Assembly (NCBI RefSeq): GCF_900113745.1 | Contig: NZ_FOQL01000002.1 | Span: 186,001 to 250,000 of the forward strand | From: Pseudomonas guineae | GTDB taxonomy: Bacteria > Pseudomonadota > Gammaproteobacteria > Pseudomonadales > Pseudomonadaceae | DNA length: 64,000 bases | Direction: 5' to 3' | In this document: positions 47,948-57,232 of the stretch, one piece after another | Position numbering within the stretch: position 1 is the stretch's first letter | Layout: each line of letters opens with the position of its first letter | Translations under genes and position numbers: made by a program | The notes under the pieces: generated by a model | What the model was told of the DNA's origin: nothing | Database searches by the model: none | Seen by the model: only the letters and a program-made list of their open reading frames with translations

Positions 47948-50206
47948 ATGTATAAAGACCTAAAGTTTCCTGTCCTGATCGTGCACCGTGACATCAAGGC
48001 CGATACCGTGGCCGGTGATCGGGTGCGCGCCATTGCCCAAGAGTTGGAACAGGACGGCTTCAGTATTTTGTCCACTGCCAGCTCTGCCGAGGGGCGCATT
48101 GTTGCCTCCACCCACCACGGCCTGGCCTGCATTCTGGTGGCTGCCGAAGGGGCGGGGGAGAACAACAACCTGTTGCAGGACATGCTTGAGCTGATCCGCA
48201 TCGCCCGCCGCCGTGCGCCGCAACTGCCGATCTTTGCGATTGGTGAGCAAGTCACCATCGAAAACGCCCCAGCCGAGGCGATGATTGACCTCAATCAGTT
48301 GCGCGGCATTCTTTATTTGTTTGAAGACACCGTGCCATTTCTTGCGCGCCAGGTGGCTCGCGCGGCGCGTAACTATTTGGATGGTCTGCTGCCGCCGTTT
48401 TTCAAGGCGCTGGTACAGCACACCGCACAATCCAACTATTCCTGGCACACGCCCGGCCATGGTGGCGGCGTGGCGTATCGCAAGAGCCCGGTGGGCCAGG
48501 CCTTTCATCAGTTTTTTGGTGAAAACACCCTGCGTTCCGATTTGTCTGTCTCGGTGCCAGAGTTGGGTTCGCTGCTTGACCACACCGGCCCGCTGGCCGA
48601 GGCCGAAGCCCGCGCGGCGCGAAATTTCGGCGCCGACCACACTTATTTCGTGATCAACGGAACCTCGACGGCGAACAAGATCGTCTGGCACAGCATGGTC
48701 GGCCGTGATGATTTGGTACTGGTTGACCGAAATTGCCACAAGTCGATTTTGCACTCGATCATCATGACTGGCGCGATCCCGCTGTACCTGTGCCCGGAGC
48801 GCAATGAGCTGGGCATTATCGGACCGATTCCGCTGAGCGAATTTAGCCGTGAGTCGATTCAGGCGAAGATTGATGCCAGTCCGCTGGCACGCGGCCGTGT
48901 GCCGAGCAGCAGTGGGGCGATGGTCAAACTGGTGGTGGTGACCAACTCAACCTATGACGGCCTCTGTTACAACGCCGAACTGATCAAGCAAACCCTGGGC
49001 AATAGCGTCGAGGTGCTGCACTTCGACGAGGCCTGGTACGCCTATGCGGCGTTTCATGAGTTTTATGCCGGGCGCTACGGTATGGGCACGGCGCGAACCG
49101 AAGCCGCGCCGCTGGTGTTTACCACCCACTCGACGCACAAGCTGCTGGCGGCATTCAGCCAGGCCTCGATGATTCATGTGCAGGATGGCGGTGTTCGCCA
49201 GCTGGATCGGGACCGATTCAACGAAGCCTTTATGATGCACATTTCAACCTCGCCGCAGTACGGCATTATCGCCTCGCTCGATGTAGCCTCGGCGATGATG
49301 GAAGGGCCGGCAGGGCGCTCATTGATTCAGGAAACCTTCGATGAAGCCCTGAGTTTCCGCCGTGCGCTGGCCAACTTGCGACAGAACCTCAGCGCTGATG
49401 ACTGGTGGTTCAGCATCTGGCAGCCGGCCAAGGCCGAAGGCGCCGATGATGTGGTGACCGCGGACTGGCTACTGCAGCCGCAAGCCGATTGGCATGGCTT
49501 TGGTGACGTCGCTGAAGATTACGTGCTGCTTGATCCGATCAAAGTCACCCTGGTCACGCCCGGGTTGACGGCCGATGGCACGCTGGACGGGCGAGGTATT
49601 CCGGCGGCGGTGGTCAGTAAATTCCTGTGGGAACGTGGCCTGGTGGTGGAGAAAACCGGCCTGTATTCCTTCCTTGTGCTGTTCTCCATGGGGATTACCA
49701 AGGGTAAGTGGAGCACGCTGCTGACCGAGCTGCTGGAGTTCAAGCGCAGCTATGACGCCAACCTGCCGTTGAGCGATGTGCTGCCGTCGATTGCTCAAGC
49801 GGGCAAAGCGTTTTATCAGGGCATGGGCTTGCGCGATCTGTGCGATGCCTTGCATGCCTGCTACCGCGAAAACGCCACGGCTAAAGCGCTCAAGCGTATG
49901 TACACGGTGCTGCCGGAAGTCGCGATTAAACCTGCCGATGCCTACAACCAGCTTGTACGCGGCGAGGTTGAGGCCGTGCCGATCGAGCAACTGGAAGGGC
50001 GGATTGCGGCGGTGATGCTGGTGCCCTATCCGCCGGGCATTCCGCTGATCATGCCGGGGGAGCGCTTTACCGCGCAGACGCGCTCGATCATTGATTATCT
50101 GGCCTTTGCCCGCACCTTCGATCGCAGCTTCCCAGGCTTTGATGCCGATGTGCATGGCCTGCAGCGTGACGATGGGGTCTACACAGTCGACTGCATCAAG
50201 GGCTGA
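47948..50206 (+). CDS. ldcA: Lysine decarboxylase LdcA (Orn/Lys/Arg decarboxylase class I)
   Basis: Encodes 752 residues: an N-terminal wing domain (about 1-150), a PLP domain with the cofactor Lys in THSTHKLLAAFSQAS (about 395-409) and the Asp of HFDEAWYAYA, and a C-terminal domain ending near PGIPLIMPGERF. Its close P. aeruginosa relative converts lysine to cadaverine for lysine catabolism; arginine or ornithine as substrate cannot be excluded from motifs alone. The ATG at 47948 (MYKDLKFPVLIVH) is the family start. A small insert, SSSGAM at about residue 322, seems unlike the family. Confidence 0.9.
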   Translation: MYKDLKFPVLIVHRDIKADTVAGDRVRAIAQELEQDGFSILSTASSAEGRIVASTHHGLACILVAAEGAGENNNLLQDMLELIRIARRRAPQLPIFAIGEQVTIENAPAEAMIDLNQLRGILYLFEDTVPFLARQVARAARNYLDGLLPPFFKALVQHTAQSNYSWHTPGHGGGVAYRKSPVGQAFHQFFGENTLRSDLSVSVPELGSLLDHTGPLAEAEARAARNFGADHTYFVINGTSTANKIVWHSMVGRDDLVLVDRNCHKSILHSIIMTGAIPLYLCPERNELGIIGPIPLSEFSRESIQAKIDASPLARGRVPSSSGAMVKLVVVTNSTYDGLCYNAELIKQTLGNSVEVLHFDEAWYAYAAFHEFYAGRYGMGTARTEAAPLVFTTHSTHKLLAAFSQASMIHVQDGGVRQLDRDRFNEAFMMHISTSPQYGIIASLDVASAMMEGPAGRSLIQETFDEALSFRRALANLRQNLSADDWWFSIWQPAKAEGADDVVTADWLLQPQADWHGFGDVAEDYVLLDPIKVTLVTPGLTADGTLDGRGIPAAVVSKFLWERGLVVEKTGLYSFLVLFSMGITKGKWSTLLTELLEFKRSYDANLPLSDVLPSIAQAGKAFYQGMGLRDLCDALHACYRENATAKALKRMYTVLPEVAIKPADAYNQLVRGEVEAVPIEQLEGRIAAVMLVPYPPGIPLIMPGERFTAQTRSIIDYLAFARTFDRSFPGFDADVHGLQRDDGVYTVDCIKG

Positions 50207-50353
50207 TGATCGCCTGGCCCGCCGCCCGTTCGGCCGGCCAGTCCCTTGTAGGCATGCCGCCTTGTGCTTACCTCTGTAGATCAAGCGCTTATCGGCGATA
50301 AGTAAAAATTGAGCTTAACGTTAATGTCGTGTTGTGCGTCACAGTGGCCAGCA

Positions 50354-50381
50354 TCGACATTTGTCGGTTGGTTGTTATAGT
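50354..50381 (+). promoter_or_regulatory. Sigma-70 promoter with overlapping palindrome before the crotonase gene
   Basis: TCGACA (50354-50359), 16 bases, TATAGT (50376-50381), each one base from consensus. A perfect dyad CGACA-TT-TGTCG (50355-50366) overlaps the -35 and could be a repressor site. Confidence 0.5.
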
Positions 50382-50447
50382 TGCTCGATTTTTTAGCATA
50401 AGAAAATTTCATTGTGCGCTTGCGCCCCCAGCTGAAGGATGACTGCC

Positions 50448-51260
50448 GTGTCCGACTACAAAGCCTTTAATGTCGTGTTGGCAGATAAGGTCGCCCATGT
50501 GGTGATCAATCGCCCAGAGAAAGTGAATGCGATGAACGCGGACTTCTGGCGCGAAATCATCGATATTTTCCGCTGGATCGACGACACCGATGAGGTGCGC
50601 GCTGTGGTGATCTCGGGCGCGGGCAAGCATTTCTCTTCAGGCATCGACCTGATGATGCTGGCTTCAGTCGGTAGCCAGTTGGGTCCTGATGTCGGGCGCA
50701 ACGCAGAAAAGCTGCGGCGCAAGATTCTCGAGCTGCAAGCCTCGTTCAACGCCGTCGACAATTGCCGTAAGCCCGTGCTTGCTGCCATTCAAGGCTATTG
50801 CCTGGGTGGCGCGATTGACCTGATCTCTGCTTGTGATATGCGTTATTCGACGGTTGATGCGCAATTTTCGATCAAGGAAATCGATATCGGCATGGCCGCG
50901 GACGTCGGTACCTTGCAGCGCCTGCCACGCATTATTGGCGACGGCATGATGCGCGAGCTGGCCTTTACCGGTCGCACCATCGAGGGTGAAGAGGCCCGCA
51001 GCATGGGCCTGGTTAACCGCACTTATGCCGATGCCGATGCGTTGCTGGATGGCGTGATGGGCATTGCCCGCGAGATCGCCAGTAAATCGCCTGTGGCCAT
51101 CCGCGGCACCAAAGAGATGATCCGCTACATGCGCGACCATCGCGTTGATGATGGCTTGGAATACATCGCCACCTGGAACGCTGCCATGCTCCAATCGGCG
51201 GATCTGCGCGTGGCCATGACGGCGCACATGAGCAAGCAGAAGCCGGAGTTTGCTGACTGA
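50448..51260 (+). CDS. Crotonase / enoyl-CoA hydratase-isomerase family protein
   Basis: Encodes 270 residues. The crotonase oxyanion-hole segments are AVVISGAGKHFSSGIDL (about 50-66) and GYCLGGAIDLISACDMR (about 105-121). A conserved acidic residue in KEIDIGMAADVGTLQRLP resembles the dienoyl-CoA isomerase subgroup (delta3,5-delta2,4), so isomerisation of unsaturated acyl-CoAs is likely. GTG at 50448 is chosen because GAAGG lies 9 bases before it; an ATG three codons earlier would overlap that site. Confidence 0.85.
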   Translation: MSDYKAFNVVLADKVAHVVINRPEKVNAMNADFWREIIDIFRWIDDTDEVRAVVISGAGKHFSSGIDLMMLASVGSQLGPDVGRNAEKLRRKILELQASFNAVDNCRKPVLAAIQGYCLGGAIDLISACDMRYSTVDAQFSIKEIDIGMAADVGTLQRLPRIIGDGMMRELAFTGRTIEGEEARSMGLVNRTYADADALLDGVMGIAREIASKSPVAIRGTKEMIRYMRDHRVDDGLEYIATWNAAMLQSADLRVAMTAHMSKQKPEFAD

Positions 51261-51310
51261 TGCTGGCCTTCCATTTGCTTCTATCACCGACGCGGGAGGC
51301 GCAATAGCAC

Positions 51311-52990
51311 ATGGTTTCTGGAGCCACGTCGCTTAATCTGGTGCGCGACGAACTGTTCGCCACCATGGAAGAGGCCGAGTCGAGCCTCGAACACTTTATC
51401 GCTGACCGCCACAACGGCAGCCTGCTGCAGCAGGCCGTGGAAAACCTGCATCAGGTGCGCGGTACTTTGAACCTGATTGAGCTAACCGGTGCTGAGTTGC
51501 TGGCGCAGGAAGTGCTGGATCAGGCCACAGACATCCCGGCGGGTGCTGGTGAAGAGCGCGATGTGCAGCTTTCCGCCCTGAGTAACGCGTTGCACGTCCT
51601 GCGTCGTTATCTGGAAAACGTCGAAGCACATCGTCAAGAAATGCCCGAGCTGTTATTGCCGGCGATCAATGACCTGCGTCAAGCCGGTGGTCAGCCTGCC
51701 TTACCTGAAAGCTTCTTTTTCAGCGTACGTCTCGACCACGCCCGCCCACGTACTGCGCCGGCCAAGGTTGATGGCGCCGTCCGCGAAAGTGAAGGCCGAC
51801 GTCTGCGGCACATGTACCAAGTGGGTTTGCTGGGCTTTATCCGTGAGCAGAACCCGCAGGCCAGCCTCAAATTGATGGGCCGCGCGCTGACCCGTGTCGA
51901 TAGCTTATTTGCCAACGAGCCGCGCGGCCGCCTTTGTTGGGTCGGCGCTGCGGCTGTAGAAGCGCAGGTTGACGGGCAGTTGCTGGCGCGTAAATCGCGT
52001 AAACAACTATTCTCGCGAATTGATCGCGAACTTAAACAGATGCTCATTAATGGCCAGTACGAAGCGCCGCGTGGCTTGCTCAAAGAGCTGCTCTATCTGG
52101 TAGCGCTGGCCGGCACTCGCGGGCCGCAAGCGACAGCGCTGAGTGAGGTGTTCGGCCTGGCGCCGCTGCCTTTTACCGACCACCTGCTGGAAGAGGAATA
52201 CCAGCGTCTGGCCGGTCCTGGTCAGGCTGTCATGCGCTCGCTGAGTTCGGCCATCCGTGAAGAACTCAATAGCCTAAAAGACATGCTCGACCTGATCGAG
52301 CGCGGCACCCTACAAAGCGATAGCCTCAACAGCCTGCATGCCCTACTTGGCAAGTTGAGCAAGACCCTCGGTATGGTCGGGCTCAGCTCGGCAGGCAACT
52401 CATTGAATGCCCAGCTGCACGTTGTTGCCGGCTGGAGCGAGGCCAGCCCACCGCAACCGCAGGCGCTGAACAAGCTGGCGGATGCGGTGTTGTATGTAGA
52501 AGGTATGGTTGCCAGCCTTGAGAGTGGTGAACGCCGTGAGGTGCGGGCTAACCCAGCGCAACCTGGCAATGAGGCTGAATCGTTTGCTCAGCATCAGCTC
52601 AACGAAGCGCGCATTGTCGTGGTCGATGAGGCGCAGGCGGGTTTAGCGCTGGCCAAGCGGGCGATTACGGCGTACCTCGAGTCAGGTGGCGAGCGCATGC
52701 ACCTGTCCAACGTACCGTTTAGCCTGCAGGCCGTGCGCGGTGGCTTATGGTTCCTCGATCAAGAGCGCGCCGCCTTGTTAGTCGGTGCGTGCGCCGATTA
52801 CATCCAGCGGCAGATGTTTGATGCGCCGCAGATGCCTTCCGAGCAAATGCTAGAAACCCTCGCCGATGCCCTGAGCAGCCTTGAGTACTACCTTGAAGCC
52901 GGTGCGGTGATGCGTCCGGAAACACAGCCAAGTGTGCTCGACCTCGCTGCTGAAAGCGTGCGGGCGCTGGGCATGCCGTTGGAGGCTTGA
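51311..52990 (+). CDS. fimL: FimL-like regulator of twitching motility and cAMP signalling
   Basis: Encodes 559 residues, mostly helical. The N-terminal region ([43 protein letters not shown]) resembles the Hpt-like N-terminus of ChpA. In P. aeruginosa FimL links type IV pilus signalling to CyaB/Vfr. The candidate phosphotransfer site HQVRGTL keeps a His here, followed by a second degenerate module ([16 protein letters not shown], about 345). It is cytoplasmic or polar. It precedes nudC with 2 bases between stop and start. Confidence 0.9.
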   Translation: MVSGATSLNLVRDELFATMEEAESSLEHFIADRHNGSLLQQAVENLHQVRGTLNLIELTGAELLAQEVLDQATDIPAGAGEERDVQLSALSNALHVLRRYLENVEAHRQEMPELLLPAINDLRQAGGQPALPESFFFSVRLDHARPRTAPAKVDGAVRESEGRRLRHMYQVGLLGFIREQNPQASLKLMGRALTRVDSLFANEPRGRLCWVGAAAVEAQVDGQLLARKSRKQLFSRIDRELKQMLINGQYEAPRGLLKELLYLVALAGTRGPQATALSEVFGLAPLPFTDHLLEEEYQRLAGPGQAVMRSLSSAIREELNSLKDMLDLIERGTLQSDSLNSLHALLGKLSKTLGMVGLSSAGNSLNAQLHVVAGWSEASPPQPQALNKLADAVLYVEGMVASLESGERREVRANPAQPGNEAESFAQHQLNEARIVVVDEAQAGLALAKRAITAYLESGGERMHLSNVPFSLQAVRGGLWFLDQERAALLVGACADYIQRQMFDAPQMPSEQMLETLADALSSLEYYLEAGAVMRPETQPSVLDLAAESVRALGMPLEA

Positions 52991-52992
52991 AA

Positions 52993-53820
52993 ATGCAGCG
53001 CTGGCAAGCCAGTTGTATCGACAGCCAGCAGCCTGGTGGCTGGGCTGTCGTACATTTTAAGCAGCACTTTCTGGGCGACAGCAACGGCGTGTTGTTTCCC
53101 CGCGAATGGTTAAAGAAACAGGACTTGCCAGTCGTAGCCGAGCATGGTCTGGGCCATTTTGATGGCGACGCGGTTTACCTATTAGAGCTGGATCAGCCCT
53201 TCGAGCTGGCCGGCTGTAACTGGCAAAGCCTGCGTCAATTCATGCTGCAAGGTGATGCTGATACCTTCAAATTGCTCAGCTACGCCACGCAGATAGGCAC
53301 GTGGGCCAGCCAGCACCGCTTCTGTGGCAGCTGCGGCGGGACAATGCTGCATGTTTCAGGTCAGCGGGCTATGCATTGCCAGCGCTGCGAGTTGCAACAC
53401 TATCCGCGGCTTTCACCCAGCATGATTGTGCTGGTCACGCGCGGTGATGAGATCCTCCTAGCGCGTTCTCCACGTTTTGTTAGCGGTATCTACAGCACCC
53501 TGGCAGGGTTTGTCGAAGCCGGTGAGTCGGTGGAGCAATGCGTGGCCCGTGAAGTACGCGAAGAGGTTGGGGTTGAAATCCACAATGTGCAGTACCTGAG
53601 CAGCCAGGGCTGGCCTTTCCCACATTCACTGATGCTGGGTTTTCATGCCGAATACGCTTCGGGCGATATTGTTATGCAGGTCGATGAAATCGAGGATGCG
53701 CGGTGGTTCAGCGTGCACGATTTGCCGCCGTTGCCGGCGGCACGTTCGATTGCACGCTACCTGATCGATGTCTATGTCGCGCGTCGTTTAGGCCAGCCCG
53801 AACCAGTGCTGCCAGGCTAG
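52993..53820 (+). CDS. nudC: NAD-capped RNA hydrolase / NADH pyrophosphatase NudC
   Basis: Encodes 275 residues. The zinc ribbon is CGSCGGT and CQRC (about 107-130). The Nudix box is [22 protein letters not shown] (about 176-197), complete. The NudC-specific array reads SQGWPFPHS instead of SQPWPFPxS. It removes NAD caps from RNA and cleaves NADH. The ATG at 52993 has GGAGG upstream; a TTG at 52987 is less likely. It ends inside the convergent permease gene, a 33-base overlap. Confidence 0.92.
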   Translation: MQRWQASCIDSQQPGGWAVVHFKQHFLGDSNGVLFPREWLKKQDLPVVAEHGLGHFDGDAVYLLELDQPFELAGCNWQSLRQFMLQGDADTFKLLSYATQIGTWASQHRFCGSCGGTMLHVSGQRAMHCQRCELQHYPRLSPSMIVLVTRGDEILLARSPRFVSGIYSTLAGFVEAGESVEQCVAREVREEVGVEIHNVQYLSSQGWPFPHSLMLGFHAEYASGDIVMQVDEIEDARWFSVHDLPPLPAARSIARYLIDVYVARRLGQPEPVLPG

Positions 53821-54573
53821 ACGCACGGTCAAGCCCAGCACCACGAGGATGAACACCGGGCGGATAAACTTCGAGCCGCCTTTGATCGCGGTACGTGCGC
53901 CGAGAAATGCACCGACCATCAGCGCCAGCCCCATGCACAGGCCGAGCAGCCAGGCTACTTGCCCGCTGAAGATAAACACGCTGAGTGCGCAAATATTGCT
54001 GACAAAGTTCATGCTGCGGGCCACGCCGCTGGCCTTAACCAGGTCAAGTGGGTAGAGCAGCAGGCTGCTGACCGTCCAGAACGCCCCTGTACCCGGTCCG
54101 GCCACGCCGTCATAGAAGCCTAAACTCAGGCTTTGTGGCCACTGCCGGCCCTTGGCGATCGGCGCATCGGCGAGTAGCGGCGCGGCTGGCGTTTTGCCAA
54201 ATAACAAGTACAGACCGCAGGCAAAGACCACCACAGGCAGCATTTGGTTTAGCCATGCAGAAGGGAGCCATTGCGCCATGGCCGCGCCAAGCAGTGCGCC
54301 GACGGCCGTACCGATCAAGGCATTGCGCCATTGTTTTGGGTCAAAAAGTTTGCGCCGATAGAAGGTGTAACTGGCCGCGGCCGCGCCAAAGGTTGAGCTG
54401 AGTTTGTTGGTGCCTAGCGCCAGGTGCGGCGGCAGGCCGGCAGTGAGCAGCGCAGGAATGGTTAGCAAACCTCCACCGCCGGCAATGGCATCGATAAAAC
54501 CAGCAATGAATGCGACTAGAACGAGAATGGCCAGCGTTGAAAGGTCTACGCTGAGTTCAAGCGGGAAAACCAT
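53788..54573 (-). CDS. TauE/SafE (TSUP) family membrane permease
   Basis: Encodes 261 residues with about eight membrane helices. The start is [20 protein letters not shown], and the family motif is [19 protein letters not shown] (about 26-44); the second copy is [15 protein letters not shown]. These transporters move sulfite, sulfonates or organic acids; the substrate is unknown here. It diverges from the unknown gene at 54806. Confidence 0.88.
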   Translation of the reverse strand: MVFPLELSVDLSTLAILVLVAFIAGFIDAIAGGGGLLTIPALLTAGLPPHLALGTNKLSSTFGAAAASYTFYRRKLFDPKQWRNALIGTAVGALLGAAMAQWLPSAWLNQMLPVVVFACGLYLLFGKTPAAPLLADAPIAKGRQWPQSLSLGFYDGVAGPGTGAFWTVSSLLLYPLDLVKASGVARSMNFVSNICALSVFIFSGQVAWLLGLCMGLALMVGAFLGARTAIKGGSKFIRPVFILVVLGLTVRLAWQHWFGLA

Positions 54574-54805
54574 GAGAAATTACCGGGAAAAATATTAAGC
54601 ATTGTCTAGCCATAGGTGACAGGTCGCTGCTGTAAATGGCAGAGCGTCATCTTTTAACATTGCCTAGCTAAGGTTTGTAGGGTGGCCGCTATGATGGCTG
54701 GGCATAAAAATACGCCCTGTGTCTAATTGTGCTGCTCGCTTGCTGTTCGCCGGCCTGGCAGCTGCGCATAATGCCCGCAACTTCACATATAAGGAATGCA
54801 CGGCG

Positions 54806-55453
54806 ATGCAATACGATGGACTGGCATGGGCAACAGCACTGCTGGCGTTACTGGCCGCTTTTGTAGCGGTTCGCATTCTGTTTAATCGGCAGTGGTTCCT
54901 CGGTTGGTTACGTGGCACATGCGGCCTGGTATTCCTCGCCTTGGCGGTACTGATTGGCGTGCTGGCCAACGATTTGCGTAGCTATGCACCGATTGCTGAA
55001 GGCAAGCCGCTGGCGACACTGAGCTTCAAGGCAGATGGCCCGTTGTATCGGGTCACCCTGCTGGAGGGCAGTCGTGAGCGGACGCTGACTATGGAAGGAG
55101 ATCTGTGGCAGCTGGATGCGCGCTTTCTGCAATGGAAGGGTTTGGCGGACTTGATCGGCTTGCAGCCGGGTTATCGTCTGGAAAAGCTTTCCGGACGTTT
55201 CCTCTCCATCGAACAACAAAGTCTAGCCCTGCATACACGCGTCGAACTGGCGCGCAGCCCTTATGGCATCGATCTGTGGCGTTGGCTGCGGTTGGGTCAA
55301 CATGATCTGTTTGTTTTAGATCCACAGGCGCGCCGGGTGACTTTTTTGCCGCTTGCCGACGAGGCGGTTTACAGCATAAACCTAACGCCTGCTGGTTTGT
55401 TGGCCGAGCCGATGAATCCGGCGGCCAAACAGGCACTGAAGGACTGGCAGTAA
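54806..55453 (+). CDS. Membrane-anchored protein of unknown function
   Basis: Encodes 215 residues. Two N-terminal membrane helices (about 6-24 AWATALLALLAAFVAVRIL and about 34-52 GTCGLVFLALAVLIGVLAN) precede a soluble C-terminal domain of about 150 residues rich in beta-strand pattern (TLSFKADGPLYRVTLLEGS). Homologues in Pseudomonas are sometimes labelled multidrug transporter without support. The ATG at 54806 is chosen since an in-frame ATG at 54719 would add a non-hydrophobic extension. It stands alone. Confidence 0.75.
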   Translation: MQYDGLAWATALLALLAAFVAVRILFNRQWFLGWLRGTCGLVFLALAVLIGVLANDLRSYAPIAEGKPLATLSFKADGPLYRVTLLEGSRERTLTMEGDLWQLDARFLQWKGLADLIGLQPGYRLEKLSGRFLSIEQQSLALHTRVELARSPYGIDLWRWLRLGQHDLFVLDPQARRVTFLPLADEAVYSINLTPAGLLAEPMNPAAKQALKDWQ

Positions 55454-55491
55454 GCTCCACACGATAAAACCGCGTTAATGGCTGTTGTCAG

Positions 55492-55513
55492 AGAGGTTTG
55501 TAGGCAAGCCTCT
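55492..55513 (+). terminator. Weak hairpin after the unknown gene
   Basis: AGAGGTTTG pairs with CAAGCCTCT (one G-U pair) around a 4-base loop, followed by TTTGG. The T-run is poor. Confidence 0.4.
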
Positions 55514-55645
55514 TTGGCGCAGTAACTCACATAATCGCGGTACTGATTTACTTCCTTCGCAGTAGTTTATCGAGCGCAAAGTCAGCCAGCGATTATATGG
55601 GTCGTCTGGCTTTTTTGTTCATAACTGAATCGCATGATGACCAGC

Positions 55646-55682
55646 TGACCAAAGAGTCAAATATTTGTTGACCCTAAAGTCA
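55646..55682. promoter_or_regulatory. Tandem TGAC-N6-GTCA dyads at the xdh promoter
   Basis: TGACCAAAGAGTCA (55646-55659) and TGACCCTAAAGTCA (55669-55682) are each TGAC-N6-GTCA dyads spaced 23 bases start to start, about two helical turns. The second overlaps the -35 hexamer, so a repressor bound here could block the operon. No regulator gene lies next to it. In the gap 55454-55792 I see otherwise only the promoter and the hairpin at 55492. Confidence 0.6.
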
Positions 55683-55696
55683 GAAAACTCTAGATT
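55668..55696 (+). promoter_or_regulatory. Likely promoter of the xdhABC-guaD operon
   Basis: TTGACC (55668-55673), 17 bases, TAGATT (55691-55696), a moderate sigma-70 match. The start would be near 55703, leaving a leader of about 90 nt. Confidence 0.55.
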
Positions 55697-55792
55697 TGCC
55701 TCATGCCAAGCCGTGTGGAAACGCTGTGTTGTCCCCTGCAGTCGTTTAAGCAGAGCCTGATACGAGAACAATAAAGTGCCTGGAGGTCGTCC

Positions 55793-57232
55793 TTGATCCA
55801 GTTTTTACTCAACCGGGAGCTGCGTACTGAGCATGCCCTCGACCCAAATGTCACCGTGCTCAACTACCTGCGTGAGCATGTTGGCAAGTCCGGAACCAAA
55901 GAAGGCTGCGCTTCAGGCGATTGCGGTGCTTGCACCGTTGTGGTCGGTGAGCTGGATGGCGAGCGCGTGCGCTATCGCACCCTCAACTCTTGCCTGACCT
56001 TTGTTTCCTCGCTGCACGGCAAGCAATTGATCACGGTCGAAGACCTCAAGCACCAAGGCCAGCTGCACAGCGTGCAACAGGCTATGGTCGACTGCCACGG
56101 TTCGCAGTGCGGCTTCTGCACCCCCGGTTTCGTCATGTCGCTGTTCGCCCTGCAGAAAAACAGCAGCGGCTTCGACAAGGCCGACACCATGGAAGCCCTG
56201 GCCGGCAATCTGTGCCGCTGCACCGGTTACCGCCCGATTATCGATGCCGCCGAACAAGCCTGCTGCCAGAAGCAGCCGGACCAGTTCGATAACGCCGAAG
56301 CGCAAACCGTTACCCAGCTGAAAAGCATCGCCCCGCGCGAAACCGCCGAGCTCAACAGTGGCGACAAGCGCTGCCTGCTGCCGCTTACCGTCGCTGACCT
56401 GGCCGACCTGTATGCGGCCAACCCGGAAGCACGCCTGCTGGCTGGCGGCACCGACCTAGCCCTTGAAGTCACCCAGTTCCACCGCGAACTGCCGGTGATG
56501 ATCTACGTTGGCCATATCGAGTCGATGAAGCGCGTTGAAGTCAGCGCCGACAGCATCGAGATCGGCGCCGCCACCGCACTGTCCGATTGCTACGCCGCAT
56601 TAGCTGAGGATTACCCGGACTTCGGCGAGCTATTGCACCGCTTCGCCTCCCTACAAATCCGTAACCAAGGCACCCTGGGCGGCAATATTGGCAACGCCTC
56701 GCCGATTGGCGACGCCCCGCCGCTGCTGATCGCGCTGGGCGCACAGATCGTTCTGCGCAAAGGTAGCGAAAGCCGCACCTTGCCGATCGAAGACTACTTC
56801 CTCGACTACAAGGTCACTGCACGCCAGGAAGCCGAATTTATCGAGAAGATCATCGTGCCGCGCCACCAGGGCAATCAGGCGTTCCGCGCCTACAAGGTGT
56901 CCAAGCGCCTGGACGATGACATCTCCGCCGTCTGCGCCGCCTTCAACCTGGTGGTCGAAGACGGCGTGGTGCAAAGCGCGCGCATCGCCTTTGGCGGCAT
57001 GGCGGCCATCCCGAAACGCGCCGCCGCCTGTGAGGCCGCGCTGCAAGGCTCGGCCTGGTATCCAGATGTGGTCGAACGCGCCTGCGCCGCGCTGGCCGAG
57101 GATTTCACCCCGCTGAGTGATTTCCGCGCCAGCAAGGAATACCGCCTGCTCATCGCGCAGAACCTGCTGCGTAAATTCTTCCTTGAGATGCAGGCTCCAG
57201 AAGTCGCAACACGGGTGACCGCTTATGTCTAA
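55793..57232 (+). CDS. xdhA: Xanthine dehydrogenase small subunit (FeS/FAD)
   Basis: Encodes 479 residues. The plant-type [2Fe-2S] domain has CASGDCGAC (about 39-47), and the second [2Fe-2S] domain has CGFCTPGF (about 104) and CRCTGYRP (about 141). The FAD-binding domain follows (LLAGGTDLALE, about 219; QIRNQGTLGGNIGNASPIGD). With XdhB it oxidises hypoxanthine and xanthine to urate. The start is TTG at 55793 after TGGAGG. It overlaps xdhB by 8 bases. Confidence 0.95.
   Translation: MIQFLLNRELRTEHALDPNVTVLNYLREHVGKSGTKEGCASGDCGACTVVVGELDGERVRYRTLNSCLTFVSSLHGKQLITVEDLKHQGQLHSVQQAMVDCHGSQCGFCTPGFVMSLFALQKNSSGFDKADTMEALAGNLCRCTGYRPIIDAAEQACCQKQPDQFDNAEAQTVTQLKSIAPRETAELNSGDKRCLLPLTVADLADLYAANPEARLLAGGTDLALEVTQFHRELPVMIYVGHIESMKRVEVSADSIEIGAATALSDCYAALAEDYPDFGELLHRFASLQIRNQGTLGGNIGNASPIGDAPPLLIALGAQIVLRKGSESRTLPIEDYFLDYKVTARQEAEFIEKIIVPRHQGNQAFRAYKVSKRLDDDISAVCAAFNLVVEDGVVQSARIAFGGMAAIPKRAAACEAALQGSAWYPDVVERACAALAEDFTPLSDFRASKEYRLLIAQNLLRKFFLEMQAPEVATRVTAYV

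Noticed and set aside
47960..48754. A 264-codon ORF antisense to the start of ldcA
   Set aside because: Lies wholly inside a conserved coding region and has no supported features.
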